64,000 nt of DNA from CAZDQL01 sp964507325 (GCA_964507325.1 CAZDQL010000021.1:11625-75624); one strand, 5' to 3'; counted from the first letter of the stretch, positions 15,659 through 25,222 are shown. Notes: generated from the letters alone by a model not told the origin. Program-made: numbers and translations.

Positions 15659-17209
15659 TCAGGCCTCCTCGATCAGCTCCAGACCGAACCGGTCGCAGAG
15701 CTGGGCGACCTGTGGCCTCAGATCGCCGTAGAAGGTCACCCGGTGCCAGCCCATGCGCCACTCCTCGGTCAGCTTCTCGATGTCGCCCTTCACGACCGCG
15801 GCCAGCTTCGTGCGACAGGCCATGTCGCTGTCGTTGTTGCCGGTGGTCCGCGCCTGGTGCTGCAGCACCTGCTTCGTCACCGGGTTGATCTCCAGCGTCG
15901 TGGTCATGTAGCCGACGGGCAGGAGCGACTGCACCGAGGCGCCCTGGCGATCCTCGGAGTGGTTGCGGATGCGGTAGGGATTCGTCCATCCGTCGGGACC
16001 GAAGGCCTTGGTCATCGCCACACAGTGCGCGTAGATGATCTCGTTCTTCGAGGTGTCGATCACCGGATCGGAGATGAACCCGGGACGACCGGTGAGGGAG
16101 CCCATGGCAGCCATCGTCAGGGCCGACATCTGGTCCGCCTCGCACCCTCCGACCAGGCCGTCGTCGTTCAGCTGGGTGAAGCCGAGACAGGGGTAGGCGC
16201 TCAGGTGCCCGCCGTAGAAGCCACCCAGGCAGTTCACGCTGATCCCGTGGGCGCCGTGTTCGTCGATCAGGTGCTTCATCCCCAGGTAGATCGCCGCGGA
16301 CTTCTCGATCTCCGCCCGCTGCGGCTCAACGACCTCCTGCGCGGTCTCCATCCAGCGCGCGGCGATCTCCTGAGCCTGGTCGCGATCTGCCGCCTCGTGG
16401 GCCGCCTTGAGCTCCGCGAACTCGATCGCCCGGATCTCGCACCCGAGCACCTGTTTGGCGGCGTTGCGGAATTCGTCACCGCCCCAGCCGCCGCCGACGA
16501 CCAGGATGCGCTTGCGGCCCAGCTCCTCGATCGCCTCAGCGAAGTCGCGCTCGGGGACCGGATCAAAGCTGCAGGGGGCGCCCCCGTACTTGGGCGTGTT
16601 CGCGCGCCGAGTCCTCCGGAACGCGTTCGCCACCTCCGCCGCGCTCTGCCCTTCCGCGAGCAGCGCGAAGCGCGCCACCGAGCGCAGGATGTCCTGGTCG
16701 TTCGAGGAGCTGACCCAGTCCACCGGATGGCCCAGCCCCATGATCCGGGTCTGGCGGCTGAGGAAGAGACCGGAGCCGCCGAAGAGGTTGTCGACGAGCA
16801 GCGTCGGTTTGCCGGTCGCGCACAGCTTGACGATGTCGTTGCCCCAGCCGAGCCCCTGGACGCAGACGACGTACCCGTCCACCTCGCCGTCCTTCGCCAG
16901 CACGCCGTCCGCCTCGGCCGGATCGTCCATCAGGCGCGTGGTCAGGAACTGGAGATCGGGACAGCCCTCGGTGAGGAGCTTCAGGATCGTGTTCCGCCGC
17001 GAGTCGAAGTCGTAGCCGACGTTGGGCCAGATCGGCACGTCGTTGGCGGTCTCGCAGAATACGAGTCGGATCCTCGGCTTGCCCCGCGTCGGCGAGACCG
17101 CGCCGGCGCGCGCCAGCCTCGGCCCGACCAACATCCCTCCGGCGCAGGCCGCGCAACTGGAGAGGAACTTCCGACGGGAACAGGGGAGGGTGGGCGAGGA
17201 GGATTCCAT
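15659..17209 (-). CDS. Tat-exported L-fucose/arabinose isomerase-like protein
   Basis: The 516-residue protein has an N-terminal SRRKFLSSCAACAG sequence, a twin-arginine-type signal followed by an AGG..ARAG cleavage region. The rest resembles the fold of L-fucose isomerase: an N-terminal Rossmann-like part (GYVVCVQGLGWGNDIVK), a middle part with LVVGGGWGGDEF, and a C-terminal part rich in conserved polar turns. Planctomycetes have many such exported relatives; whether they isomerise sugars is unknown. The ATG at 17209 is preferred because AGGAG lies 6 bases upstream and the twin-arginine signal starts there. It converges with the BNR gene, 30 bases apart. Confidence 0.7.
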   Translation of the reverse strand: MESSSPTLPCSRRKFLSSCAACAGGMLVGPRLARAGAVSPTRGKPRIRLVFCETANDVPIWPNVGYDFDSRRNTILKLLTEGCPDLQFLTTRLMDDPAEADGVLAKDGEVDGYVVCVQGLGWGNDIVKLCATGKPTLLVDNLFGGSGLFLSRQTRIMGLGHPVDWVSSSNDQDILRSVARFALLAEGQSAAEVANAFRRTRRANTPKYGGAPCSFDPVPERDFAEAIEELGRKRILVVGGGWGGDEFRNAAKQVLGCEIRAIEFAELKAAHEAADRDQAQEIAARWMETAQEVVEPQRAEIEKSAAIYLGMKHLIDEHGAHGISVNCLGGFYGGHLSAYPCLGFTQLNDDGLVGGCEADQMSALTMAAMGSLTGRPGFISDPVIDTSKNEIIYAHCVAMTKAFGPDGWTNPYRIRNHSEDRQGASVQSLLPVGYMTTTLEINPVTKQVLQHQARTTGNNDSDMACRTKLAAVVKGDIEKLTEEWRMGWHRVTFYGDLRPQVAQLCDRFGLELIEEA

Positions 17210-17389
17210 CGTGGTCTCCTGGGGCTGGACCGTCGCGTTCGGGGAGAGCTGGAGCAGTCGCGCTTCCCCCTGACGAGGGGATTCGACCGCTTCCACGTCC
17301 GACCCTTGATACGCCCGTGGGCCGAGATTGACAAGGGTGGGGCCTTGGCCCGAGTCGTTCCCGCTCGCTATGCCCGAACGAGGAAGGCT

Positions 17390-20062
17390 CTACGACTTCG
17401 CAGCCTTCTTGGACTTGGTCTTGGGCTTCGGCTTGGCCGGGAGCGGGTCCTTGTCGGTCAGGCAGCGCAGGAGGAATTCCTCGTACTTGCGATAGCGGTT
17501 CAGGCGCTTCACGTGACCGCCCAGTCCGTGGCCTCCGGAGGGATCGAGGAAGAGCTCCACCAGCGTCTCCTTGTCCGCCTCCAGCAGCGCCGCGTAGACG
17601 CGCACCGTGTCCTGATAGAGCACGTTGGAGTCCTCCATGCCGTGCACCAGGAGCAGCCGGCTCTTGAGGTTCTTGGCCAGCGGCAGGAGGGAGTACTTCT
17701 CCAGATCGGTCTCGCCCTTGCGGCTGGGGCCGATGGTGCCCGTGGAGTACCAGGAGTTGTAGTTCTCCCACTCGGTGGGTCCCGCGCCCGCGATGCCGCA
17801 GGCGAAGACGTCGGGCTCGCTGTAGAGGCACATCTGGGTCTGGAAGCCGCCGAAGCTCCAGCCGTGCAGGCCGATGCGGTCCTCGTCCACGCCGTGCTTC
17901 TCGACCAGGAAGCGCGCGCCGTCCACCAGATCCTCCACCTGGGGCTTGCCCGCCTGCTCGAAGTTGGCCTTCTCGAAGACCGCCCCGTAGCCCGACATCC
18001 CGCGCGGATCGATGGTCGCCGTGACGAAGCCGTGCACCTCGGTCATGTAGCGCGCGAAGAGGTACGCGGAGCTGGAGTAGTTGCCCTGCAGGATGTCCTT
18101 GCGCGTGCCCAGGGGACCGCCGTAGACGTACATCAGGCACGGGCGCCGCTCGCCCTGCTTCATGTCCGCCGGCTTCATCAGCATCCCGTGGATGCGGTGG
18201 CCGTGGCGGTTCTCGAAGTCGAAGAGCGTCGGCACGACCTGGGTGATCTCGCGCGCCTCGTCGGTGTGCGACTGGGTCAGCTCTTTCAGCGTGCCCTTGG
18301 CCGTGTCCACCGCGACCAGCTCACGCAGGCGGCCGTAGGCCGAGATGTTCGCCAGCACGTACTCGCCACCCGGGCTCACCGCCGGCCTGTCGAAACGCCC
18401 GACGCCGGAGGTCAGACGCGTCATCTCGCCCTCGAGGTCGACCTTGTACACGTCGAGCTGCGCGGGGTGCTCCTTGGTGGCGGTCACGAAGAGCCACTTG
18501 CGGTGCTCGGGCACCTGGGCCAGGTAGACCTCGTAGGCACCGCGGGTCAGCGGTTCGAGGTGCTCGTAGAGGGGGTTCAGGAGGCCCAGGTGACGGAAGC
18601 CGGACTGCTCGGTAATGAAGGCGATGTGTCGGCTGTCGGCGGTGTAGCGCGGCGCGACCATGCGCGGCGTGTCCGGTCCGCCGGCGTGCAGGAAACGGTA
18701 GACGACCTTGGCCGGGAGCTCGCGCACGTCCTCGTCCTCGTCCGCGTCCTCCTCCTCCTCGTCCGCCTGCTCCTCGCCCTCCTCGACGTCCTTCTCGCCC
18801 TTCTTCGCGGCGGCCACCAGATCGTCCCAGCCCAGCTTCTCACCGTCCGCGGCGGGCTCCACCTGCTCGGTCTCCGCTTGCGGCAGCACCGCCTCCAGGA
18901 CCTCGACCTGGGAGTTCTCCTGCTGGAAGGTGGCGAAGCAGACGCGGCTCGAGTCCGGTGCCCAGTCGGGTGTGCGCACGACGTCGCGCGGACCGCTGTG
19001 GTGGAAGCGGTGCAGCTCGTACAGCTCACCCTCTTCCTCCATCGGCGGCGGGAGCTCGTAGATGAAGAAGGCCGAGTCGTACTCGGGGAAGGGGTCGTCG
19101 GACATGTGCCGCGGCACCTCGCGCACCGTCATGAAGCGATCGCCGTAGTCGGCGATGTTCACCGTGCGACCGCCGGCGCCGAAGCCGCTCCGGCCCTTGT
19201 TCGCGACGAGGGCGATCCTCAGACCATCGGGTGAGAGGTCCCAGCCCGAGACCTCGAAGCCGTCCTCGAGGGACGGGTCGATCTGCTCCACGAGATGGCT
19301 CCCGAAGCTCACGCGCATCAGGTCGGAGCCGTCCTGGTAGAGGAACCCCGCACCGTCGGGGAGCCACTGCACTCCACCCTCGCGCTCGCGCGTGCTGGTG
19401 AGTCGCTCCAGACCTTCCTTCCCCATCTTCAGGCGGTAGACGTCGCCACCCGCGGACAGCAGGAGCTCGTTCTTCACGGGAGACCAGTCGAAGCTGCTCA
19501 CGCCGCCGTAGCGCGGAGCGTCCTCGTCCTCGGCGTCGTCCTCGTCGACCTGGTCACCGAGCTTGACGTCCTTCTTCCCGTCCTTGTCCTGCTTCTCGTC
19601 CTTGCCCTTCTTGGCGTCCTTCTCAGCGGCCTTCCCGTCCTTCTCCTCCTTCTTCTTCGCCGCGCGCTTCTTGGCCTTCTTCTCGCGGTCGCGAACGACC
19701 TCGCGGGCCTGCTTCTGGAAGGGCTCGAAGACGGTGGCCGAGGTCACGCGCGTGGTCTCACCCGTCTGGAAGTCGTGGATCCACAGGTCGCTGCCGTGTC
19801 GACGCTCGATCCGTGGACGCCACAGCCAAGCCCCGTAGCGACCGTCGCTCGAGAAGGCCATGCTCCGCGCGGAGGGACCGAAGACGCTCTTTTCGGGGAA
19901 CAGGCGCTCCAGGGTCAGGCCCTCCTCCTGCCCCTCTTCCGCCTTGGCGTCCTCCTTCTTGGCGGAGGTCTTTTCCTGCACGGAAAGGGCGAAGGCGGTG
20001 CTATTGGGCACGACGGCCCAGGTGCAACACAGAGCGAGAATCGTACCGAGGGTGCGGCGCAT
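17390..20062 (-). CDS. Secreted S9 family prolyl-oligopeptidase-like peptidase with charged inserts
   Basis: The precursor has 890 residues with a signal peptide near the start. A beta-propeller occupies roughly residues 60-610 and an alpha/beta hydrolase domain the rest. The catalytic triad is visible: Ser in GWSFGGF (about 730), Asp in GMEDSN, His in SGGHGLGG near 850. S9 enzymes cut peptides with the propeller as a gate. Two insertions in the propeller are unusual: about 60 residues almost entirely Lys, Glu, Asp and Ala (around 125-190), and an acidic stretch (EEGEEQADEEEEDADEDED, around 450). The C-terminal tail is Lys/Pro rich. The ATG at 20062 is chosen because it gives the signal peptide. 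Confidence 0.85.
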   Translation of the reverse strand: MRRTLGTILALCCTWAVVPNSTAFALSVQEKTSAKKEDAKAEEGQEEGLTLERLFPEKSVFGPSARSMAFSSDGRYGAWLWRPRIERRHGSDLWIHDFQTGETTRVTSATVFEPFQKQAREVVRDREKKAKKRAAKKKEEKDGKAAEKDAKKGKDEKQDKDGKKDVKLGDQVDEDDAEDEDAPRYGGVSSFDWSPVKNELLLSAGGDVYRLKMGKEGLERLTSTREREGGVQWLPDGAGFLYQDGSDLMRVSFGSHLVEQIDPSLEDGFEVSGWDLSPDGLRIALVANKGRSGFGAGGRTVNIADYGDRFMTVREVPRHMSDDPFPEYDSAFFIYELPPPMEEEGELYELHRFHHSGPRDVVRTPDWAPDSSRVCFATFQQENSQVEVLEAVLPQAETEQVEPAADGEKLGWDDLVAAAKKGEKDVEEGEEQADEEEEDADEDEDVRELPAKVVYRFLHAGGPDTPRMVAPRYTADSRHIAFITEQSGFRHLGLLNPLYEHLEPLTRGAYEVYLAQVPEHRKWLFVTATKEHPAQLDVYKVDLEGEMTRLTSGVGRFDRPAVSPGGEYVLANISAYGRLRELVAVDTAKGTLKELTQSHTDEAREITQVVPTLFDFENRHGHRIHGMLMKPADMKQGERRPCLMYVYGGPLGTRKDILQGNYSSSAYLFARYMTEVHGFVTATIDPRGMSGYGAVFEKANFEQAGKPQVEDLVDGARFLVEKHGVDEDRIGLHGWSFGGFQTQMCLYSEPDVFACGIAGAGPTEWENYNSWYSTGTIGPSRKGETDLEKYSLLPLAKNLKSRLLLVHGMEDSNVLYQDTVRVYAALLEADKETLVELFLDPSGGHGLGGHVKRLNRYRKYEEFLLRCLTDKDPLPAKPKPKTKSKKAAKS

Positions 20063-20236
20063 GGCTAGTTCAGGGATCAGGGGAGTCCGAATCCGAATTC
20101 TATCTGGCGCTCCATGCAGCGGCGGCCCGGACGCCACCTACTACGGGCCCCTTACCCCGCACCTACTCAGCTGTCTCGCGACGAGTCAGACACCCGAGCG
20201 GGTTCACGCGAGCACGTGATCAGCAGCGAGTTGCGT

Positions 20237-20312
20237 TGGTGGGCCACACTGGACTCGAACCAGTAACTTCCACGCTGTGAACATGGCACTCTACCAATTG
20301 AGTTAGTGGCCC
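20237..20312 (-). tRNA. tRNA-Val (CAC)
   Basis: A full cloverleaf is present: 7-bp acceptor stem GGGCCAC/GTGGCCC, a D-arm with AATTGGTAG, a 5-bp anticodon stem around loop TTCACAG giving anticodon CAC, and a T-arm with TTCGAGT. The discriminator A is followed by a genomically encoded CCA. It reads valine GUG codons, and lies 43 bases downstream of the ECF sigma gene on the same strand. Confidence 0.95.
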
Positions 20313-20355
20313 AACGCTGCGGGAGGATAGGGTACGGAGCCCCCGGCGGCAAGTC

Positions 20356-20994
20356 CTACTCGTGCCCCAAGGCGCGCTGCAGCCGCTCCCCCAGCTTGGC
20401 CTCGGCGCGGCGCAGCATCATGCGGACGGCGTCCTCGCTGCGGCCCTCCATGCGCTGGCCCGCCTCCCTCAGGGAGAGCCCCTCGAAGAAGACCAGGGTG
20501 ATCGCCTTGCGGTGCTCGTCGGAGAGGTCCTTCAGGCAGTCCCGCAGGAGATCGTAGTCCTCCCCGCGCTGCACCACCTGGGTCACCGAGAGGTCGTGGC
20601 TGGTGAACTCCATCGGGCTGCGCTCCCGCTCCTCGCCGCGCTCGGGGCCCTCGATCGTCCGTTCCCGCGAGGTGTCGCGCTTGCCGGCGGAGTAGAACTC
20701 GGCCTTGTCGCGGATCTTGTTCTGCAGGATCTGGATCAGCCAGCGCAGGAGGGAGCCCTCCCCCTGGTAGCGGTAGCTCTGGAAGTCCCGCGTGGCTTCG
20801 CGGAAGGTGGTCTGGGCCAGGTCGTCGGGGTCTTCCTTCAGGCGCAGGCGCGGGCCGAGCTTGCGCCGCGCGACCTCCACCATCGTCTGGTGGTAGCGCA
20901 GGAAGAGCTCGTTCAGAGCGTCGACCTCGCCGGCCTGGGCCCGGTAGACCAGCTCGGCGACGTCGTCCGGGGGATCCTGGGATTCGTCCGCCAT
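20356..20994 (-). CDS. ECF-type RNA polymerase sigma factor
   Basis: The protein has 212 residues. Region 2 includes 'DPDDLAQTTFREATRDFQSYRYQGEGSLLRWL' (about 52-85), which binds core polymerase and the -10 element; region 4 includes LSDEHRKAITLVFFEGLSLREAG (about 155-180), a helix-turn-helix for the -35 element. The sequence is of the kind abundant in Planctomycetota. No anti-sigma factor gene adjoins it. It is divergent from the toroid protein gene at 21078, and the two share an 83-base promoter region, so it may control that gene. Confidence 0.9.
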   Translation of the reverse strand: MADESQDPPDDVAELVYRAQAGEVDALNELFLRYHQTMVEVARRKLGPRLRLKEDPDDLAQTTFREATRDFQSYRYQGEGSLLRWLIQILQNKIRDKAEFYSAGKRDTSRERTIEGPERGEERERSPMEFTSHDLSVTQVVQRGEDYDLLRDCLKDLSDEHRKAITLVFFEGLSLREAGQRMEGRSEDAVRMMLRRAEAKLGERLQRALGHE

Positions 20995-21077
20995 TGGGGG
21001 CGCGATTCTACTCCGCCGCCGCGACGCATGCCCAAGGCTCTCGCGGGAGGGCGTCTTCCGTTAGGGTCTCGGTCGAG

Positions 21078-22778
21078 ATGATCCTCTCCCTGTTGCTCCT
21101 CTCGCCAGATCTGCTCCCGATTCCCGATCCGAGTCGCGTCGCGCTCGAGCCCGGGACACCCCACACGATCGCGGTCGCGGTCCCCGCCCCGCCGCGGGGC
21201 GAGCCCTTCGCCCCCGAGGGCTGGTACGGGCGCCTCACCCTCGAGGTCGTCGCCGCGGAGGGGCCGGTCGAGGTGGCGGTCGGGGATCGAACGGCCTCCC
21301 GCGAGGGCCCGGGACCCCTGGCCCTGCACCTGCCGGCGCTGCCCCCGGAGCAGGAGCTCACGATCGCGGTGCGCGCCCCCGCCGGCGCGACGGTCGAGGG
21401 GCTGGCGCTCGAGCGGCACCACGTCGCGCCCAGCCTGCAGCTCCTCGGCAAGGCCAACGGGCACCTCGGGCCGGACCGCCTCGACTGCGGCGCGCTGGGA
21501 TTCGTGGCGGTGACCGAGCACCTGCACCGCGCCTTCGCGGTGGTCGAGGTGCGCCCGCCCGCGCGCGAAGCAGGCCTGCGCCCGGGCGACCTGGTGGTCG
21601 CGGTGGAGGGGACGCCCCTCGCGCCCTCGAGCATCGCGCCGGGCTGGGACTGGTTCGAGCGCAGCCACGAGGCCGCCCTCGGTCGCGCGCTCGAGGCCGC
21701 GGCGCGTGCGGGGCGCAGTCAGGTGCGCCTGAGCGTCTGGCGCGAGGGCGCCGCAGAGGAGCTGGCCCTGCCCTTCGCCCTGCCGGCGACCCTGGGGGAC
21801 GGCTTCCCCCTGCGCGGCGAGCTGGGACGGGCCCTCTACGCCGACCTGATCCGCTGGGCGGTCGCCCACCAGCGGGAGGACGGCGGCTGGCCGGGGACCG
21901 ACGCGGTCAACCCCGCCCTCGGCGGACTGGCCCTGCTCGGCACCCGCGACCCCGCCCACACCCCCGCCGTGCGGCGCTGCGTCGAGTACCTCCTCGAGAA
22001 GCACCCGCGCCCCTCCGAGATGGCCGGGCTCTGCTACTGGACGATCGCCTTCCAGGGGATCTTCCTGTGCGAGTACCACCTCGCCAGCGGCGACGAGGCG
22101 GTGCTGCCCTGGATCCGGGAGGCGATCGAGTGGCTCCCGACCACGACCCACTCCTGCAAGTGGGGCATGCAGGCCTTCGGGCACGGACCCGACGGGTTGC
22201 CGTACGACAACAAGGCGCTGATGGCGCCGACCGCGCACCTGCTCGTCTTCGACGCCCTCGCCCGGCGTTGCGGCGTCGAGGCGCGGGTGTGGGAGCACGT
22301 GCGCGAGTACGTGATTCACAGCTGGTCCGATCCGGAGGCGGGGGGGCACGGCGCGATGGGCTACAACGCCTCCTGCAAGGACCTGGGGGAGTTCTGGTCG
22401 CGCACGGGCCTGGTCGCCCTGGCCACCGCCCTGCGCGGTGAGTCCGGCACCATGCGCGAGCGCCTGTGCGTGATCATGGCGGAGCGCCACCCCTGGATGC
22501 TGAACAGCCACGCCTACGGGGAGCCGGGGGCGGCCCTGGGGCTGATCGGGTTGGCGGTGGCGCATCCACCCTCCTTCGAGGAGGTCCTGCCCCAGTGGGG
22601 CTGGCGCTACCTGGGCGCGTGGGAGCCGGGGTACGGCCTGCGCTACTCGACGCCGCACATGGGGGCGCCGTACATGGGCGGGGAGTCGGTGCTCAACCTG
22701 GCCCACGGGGTGCTGTTCAGCGCCGCCCACGGCGGGCTGGTGATCACGGGGGGCGCGGGGGAGCGCTGGATCGACTAG
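21078..22778 (+). CDS. Secreted PDZ plus alpha-toroid protein (DUF6288-like)
   Basis: The 566-residue protein starts with a short hydrophobic segment (MILSLLLLSPDLLPIP). Residues 25-130 are beta-rich, residues about 150-240 look like a PDZ domain (AREAGLRPGDLVVAVEGTPL), and the remainder is a helical toroid of the squalene-cyclase/prenyltransferase type with VAHQREDGGWPGTDAV near residue 270 and repeated helix pairs. I recall this architecture in planctomycetes under the DUF6288 label; its function is unknown. It ends head-to-head with the DUF1801 gene, the two stop codons sharing the palindrome CTAG. Confidence 0.7.
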   Translation: MILSLLLLSPDLLPIPDPSRVALEPGTPHTIAVAVPAPPRGEPFAPEGWYGRLTLEVVAAEGPVEVAVGDRTASREGPGPLALHLPALPPEQELTIAVRAPAGATVEGLALERHHVAPSLQLLGKANGHLGPDRLDCGALGFVAVTEHLHRAFAVVEVRPPAREAGLRPGDLVVAVEGTPLAPSSIAPGWDWFERSHEAALGRALEAAARAGRSQVRLSVWREGAAEELALPFALPATLGDGFPLRGELGRALYADLIRWAVAHQREDGGWPGTDAVNPALGGLALLGTRDPAHTPAVRRCVEYLLEKHPRPSEMAGLCYWTIAFQGIFLCEYHLASGDEAVLPWIREAIEWLPTTTHSCKWGMQAFGHGPDGLPYDNKALMAPTAHLLVFDALARRCGVEARVWEHVREYVIHSWSDPEAGGHGAMGYNASCKDLGEFWSRTGLVALATALRGESGTMRERLCVIMAERHPWMLNSHAYGEPGAALGLIGLAVAHPPSFEEVLPQWGWRYLGAWEPGYGLRYSTPHMGAPYMGGESVLNLAHGVLFSAAHGGLVITGGAGERWID

Positions 22779-23383
22779 CGGGGCTTCTTCCTCCGGGCGG
22801 CCTTCTTCTTGGCTGCCTCCTTCTTCGTCGTCGACTTCTTGGCTGCCTTCTTCTTGGCCGCCTTCTTCTTGGCCGTCTTCTTCTTGACCGTCTTCTTCTC
22901 AGCCGCCTTCTTCTTCGCCTTTCGGCGCCGCGGCTTCTTGACGACCGCCTCGTAGTGCTCGATGTAGGCCTTGGCGGGCACCCTCCTGACCGCTGCGCCG
23001 ATCACGTCGAGGGCCAGGTCCTCGACCTTCTTGAAGCGCACGCAGGACTTGCCCATGTCCAGATTCTTGCCGCTCTTGGCCCAGGCTTTGCGGAACCAAC
23101 TCTCCTGTTCCTCGTCGCCGTAGAGGCACATGAGGTAGACCGCCATGTGGTTCTTCTGCGAGGCCAGGCTGGCGAAGGGCAGGGGCTGGGTCGGATCGCA
23201 GTGGTAGCCATCCGGGTAGACGCGATGCGGCACGTAGTAGCCGATCATCCCGTACTGGATCCCCTCCTCGTACCCCTTGTCGAGGTTCTTGCGGATGACC
23301 TTGCGCACCGCCTCCAGGGCTCGGCGGCGGTCGGCGGGGAGGGCGGCCAGGTACTGGGCGACAGTGGTGGGTTTCGGGGGCAT
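22775..23383 (-). CDS. DUF1801 domain protein with histone H1-like lysine-rich tail
   Basis: The 202-residue protein has an N-terminal DUF1801 domain (about residues 1-140: 'TTVAQYLAALPADRRRALEAVRKVIRKNL', GMIGYYVPH, CVRFKKVEDL), a YdhG-like fold of unknown activity. The last 55 residues are almost only Lys and Ala with Thr and Arg (repeats of AKKKA), like a histone H1 tail, and should bind DNA or RNA. It is divergent from the AraC/GyrI gene. The ATG at 23383 is preferred because homology starts there. Confidence 0.8.
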   Translation of the reverse strand: MPPKPTTVAQYLAALPADRRRALEAVRKVIRKNLDKGYEEGIQYGMIGYYVPHRVYPDGYHCDPTQPLPFASLASQKNHMAVYLMCLYGDEEQESWFRKAWAKSGKNLDMGKSCVRFKKVEDLALDVIGAAVRRVPAKAYIEHYEAVVKKPRRRKAKKKAAEKKTVKKKTAKKKAAKKKAAKKSTTKKEAAKKKAARRKKPR

Positions 23384-23498
23384 GGGTGAAGTGTAGCGAG
23401 GACTCCCTCGCCGGGGTGAGGCCGGGAAAAGTACAGTCCGCAAGATCGGTCAAGCGCAGGCCTCCACGCCCCCTACCCTTGCCCGGAGGAAGGAACCG

Positions 23499-24410
23499 AT
23501 GAAGGCCGACACGAAGCGAGACTACGCCGAGCGGGTGATGCGCGTCCTGGTGCACATCCAACGCAACCTGGGCGCATCGCTGAAGCTGGAGGACCTGGCC
23601 TCGATCGCCTGCTTCTCACCGTTCCACTTCCACCGCATCTTCAGCGGCATGGTCGGGGAATCGGTCAAGCAGCACGTTCGCAGGCTGAGGCTCGAGCGCG
23701 CGGCGGTCCTGCTCAAGTCGAGCGAGCGTCCCATCACCGAGATCGCCTTCGACACCGGCTACCAGACCCACGAGTCCTTCACCCGCGCCTTCCGGGCAGC
23801 CTTCCACCAGTCCCCCTCCGAATTCCGCGCGGCGGTGACGGCGATGTCGCGACTCGACTCGCGCGCCGGAGTCCACCTCGCTGCGGAGGGGAAGGACCCC
23901 GACTTCCGACCGATTCCCTTCGAAGAGAGCTCCATGCAGATCGAGATCAAGCACCTTCCGCGACAGCGCGTCGCCTTCCTGCGCCACGTGGGCCCCTACG
24001 ATCAGGTGGGCAGCGCCTGGGAGCGCCTCTGCTCCTGGGCCGGGCCGCGCGGACTCCTGGGTCCGGACTCGCGCTTCCTGGGAGCCTGCTACGACGACCC
24101 CGAGATCACGCCGCCGGACAAGATCCGCTACGACGCCTGCGTCACCGTCGGCGAGGAGGTCGAAGCGGAGGGGGACGTGGGGCTCCAGGAGATTGGCGGT
24201 GGCGAGTACGCGGTCACCCTGCACGAGGGACCGTACGCGGAGTTCTCGGCGACGTACTCGAAGATCTACGGCGGCTGGTTCCCGGAGAACGGTCGCTACC
24301 CCGGCCCGGGACCCAGCCTCGAGTTCTACCTCAACGACCCCGAATCGACCGACCCCGAGGACCTCCTGACCGAGGTCTGGGTGCCGATCGGAGATCCCCA
24401 CCAGAGCTGA
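23499..24410 (+). CDS. AraC-family regulator with GyrI-like effector domain
   Basis: The 303-residue protein has an N-terminal double helix-turn-helix domain of the AraC type (residues about 8-108: DLASIACFSPFHFHRIF, ITEIAFDTGYQTHESFTRAF), then a GyrI-like/BacR effector domain (about 140-300). Relatives bind hydrophobic or cationic compounds and activate efflux or detoxification genes. The next gene encodes another GyrI-like domain alone, 17 bases downstream with its own CAGGAGGA site, so the pair is an operon. An AGGAAGG site precedes the ATG. Confidence 0.9.
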   Translation: MKADTKRDYAERVMRVLVHIQRNLGASLKLEDLASIACFSPFHFHRIFSGMVGESVKQHVRRLRLERAAVLLKSSERPITEIAFDTGYQTHESFTRAFRAAFHQSPSEFRAAVTAMSRLDSRAGVHLAAEGKDPDFRPIPFEESSMQIEIKHLPRQRVAFLRHVGPYDQVGSAWERLCSWAGPRGLLGPDSRFLGACYDDPEITPPDKIRYDACVTVGEEVEAEGDVGLQEIGGGEYAVTLHEGPYAEFSATYSKIYGGWFPENGRYPGPGPSLEFYLNDPESTDPEDLLTEVWVPIGDPHQS

Positions 24411-24427
24411 CGCAGGAGGACACGACG

Positions 24428-25057
24428 ATGGCTCAGCCGAAACCGGAGAAGGTCGACCTGCAGCAGGTCCACAAGCAGGAGTACCGCAAGCCCAGGTCGC
24501 CGATCCTGGTCGACGTCGGCCCGGCCCACTACCTGGTGGCGAGGGGCGCGGGCGGTCCTGGGGGCGCGACCTTCCAGAAGCGGATCGAGGCGCTCTACGG
24601 GATGGTCTACACGGTCAAGTTCACGCTCAAGGAGGCGGGTCGCGACTTCGTCGTCGGCAAGCTCGAGGCGTTGTACGGCGTCGACGGGCAGGGCGCGGAG
24701 GAGCTGGGCGCGCTACCGAAGGAGGAGTGGCGCTGGCGGATGATGATCCGCGTCCCCACCTTCGTCGACGACTCCGACCTGGCGGCGGCGCGCGAGGCGC
24801 TGCGCGGCCGGGGCAAGCAGGGCGACTTCGACGCGGTCCAGCTGGAGACGATCGAAGAGGGAAGCTGCGTCCAGGTCCTCCACGTCGGTCCCTACGAGGA
24901 GGAGGGGGAGACGCTCGCCAAGATGGACGCCTTCTGCGAGGAGGAGGGCCTGACCGCCACCGGCTGGCACCACGAGATCTACTTCTCCGACCCCCGGCGC
25001 GTGCCGCCGGAGCGGCTCAAGACGCTCTTGCGGCGGCCGGTGAGCGAGGGCGGGTAG
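24428..25057 (+). CDS. GyrI-like small-molecule-binding domain protein
   Basis: A stand-alone GyrI-like domain protein of 209 residues, of the group with 'LYGMVYTVKFTLKEAGRDFVV' near the N-terminus and CVQVLHVGPYEEEGETLAKM near residue 145. There is no DNA-binding domain. Relatives bind small hydrophobic compounds, and some hydrolyse them; here it probably works with the AraC/GyrI regulator just upstream. Confidence 0.85.
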   Translation: MAQPKPEKVDLQQVHKQEYRKPRSPILVDVGPAHYLVARGAGGPGGATFQKRIEALYGMVYTVKFTLKEAGRDFVVGKLEALYGVDGQGAEELGALPKEEWRWRMMIRVPTFVDDSDLAAAREALRGRGKQGDFDAVQLETIEEGSCVQVLHVGPYEEEGETLAKMDAFCEEEGLTATGWHHEIYFSDPRRVPPERLKTLLRRPVSEGG

Positions 25058-25222
25058 CGGGCCGGGTCTCGCCCTCGGGGGGCCCCTGGGAATGGGCGGG
25101 ACGCCGAGAATTCCCCAGCACGTTCCAGAGTACGGCAGCCCGTCGACAAACCTCTTGGCGGCGTCCTGCGGCTGGATCATGCTCGGCCGGACCCTCGACG
25201 TCCCGCCCGACAGAAGCTCCTT

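Noticed and set aside
15743..19234. Long plus-strand open frame opposite the isomerase-like and S9 genes
   Set aside because: It is the complement of real minus-strand coding sequence, with low-complexity composition.
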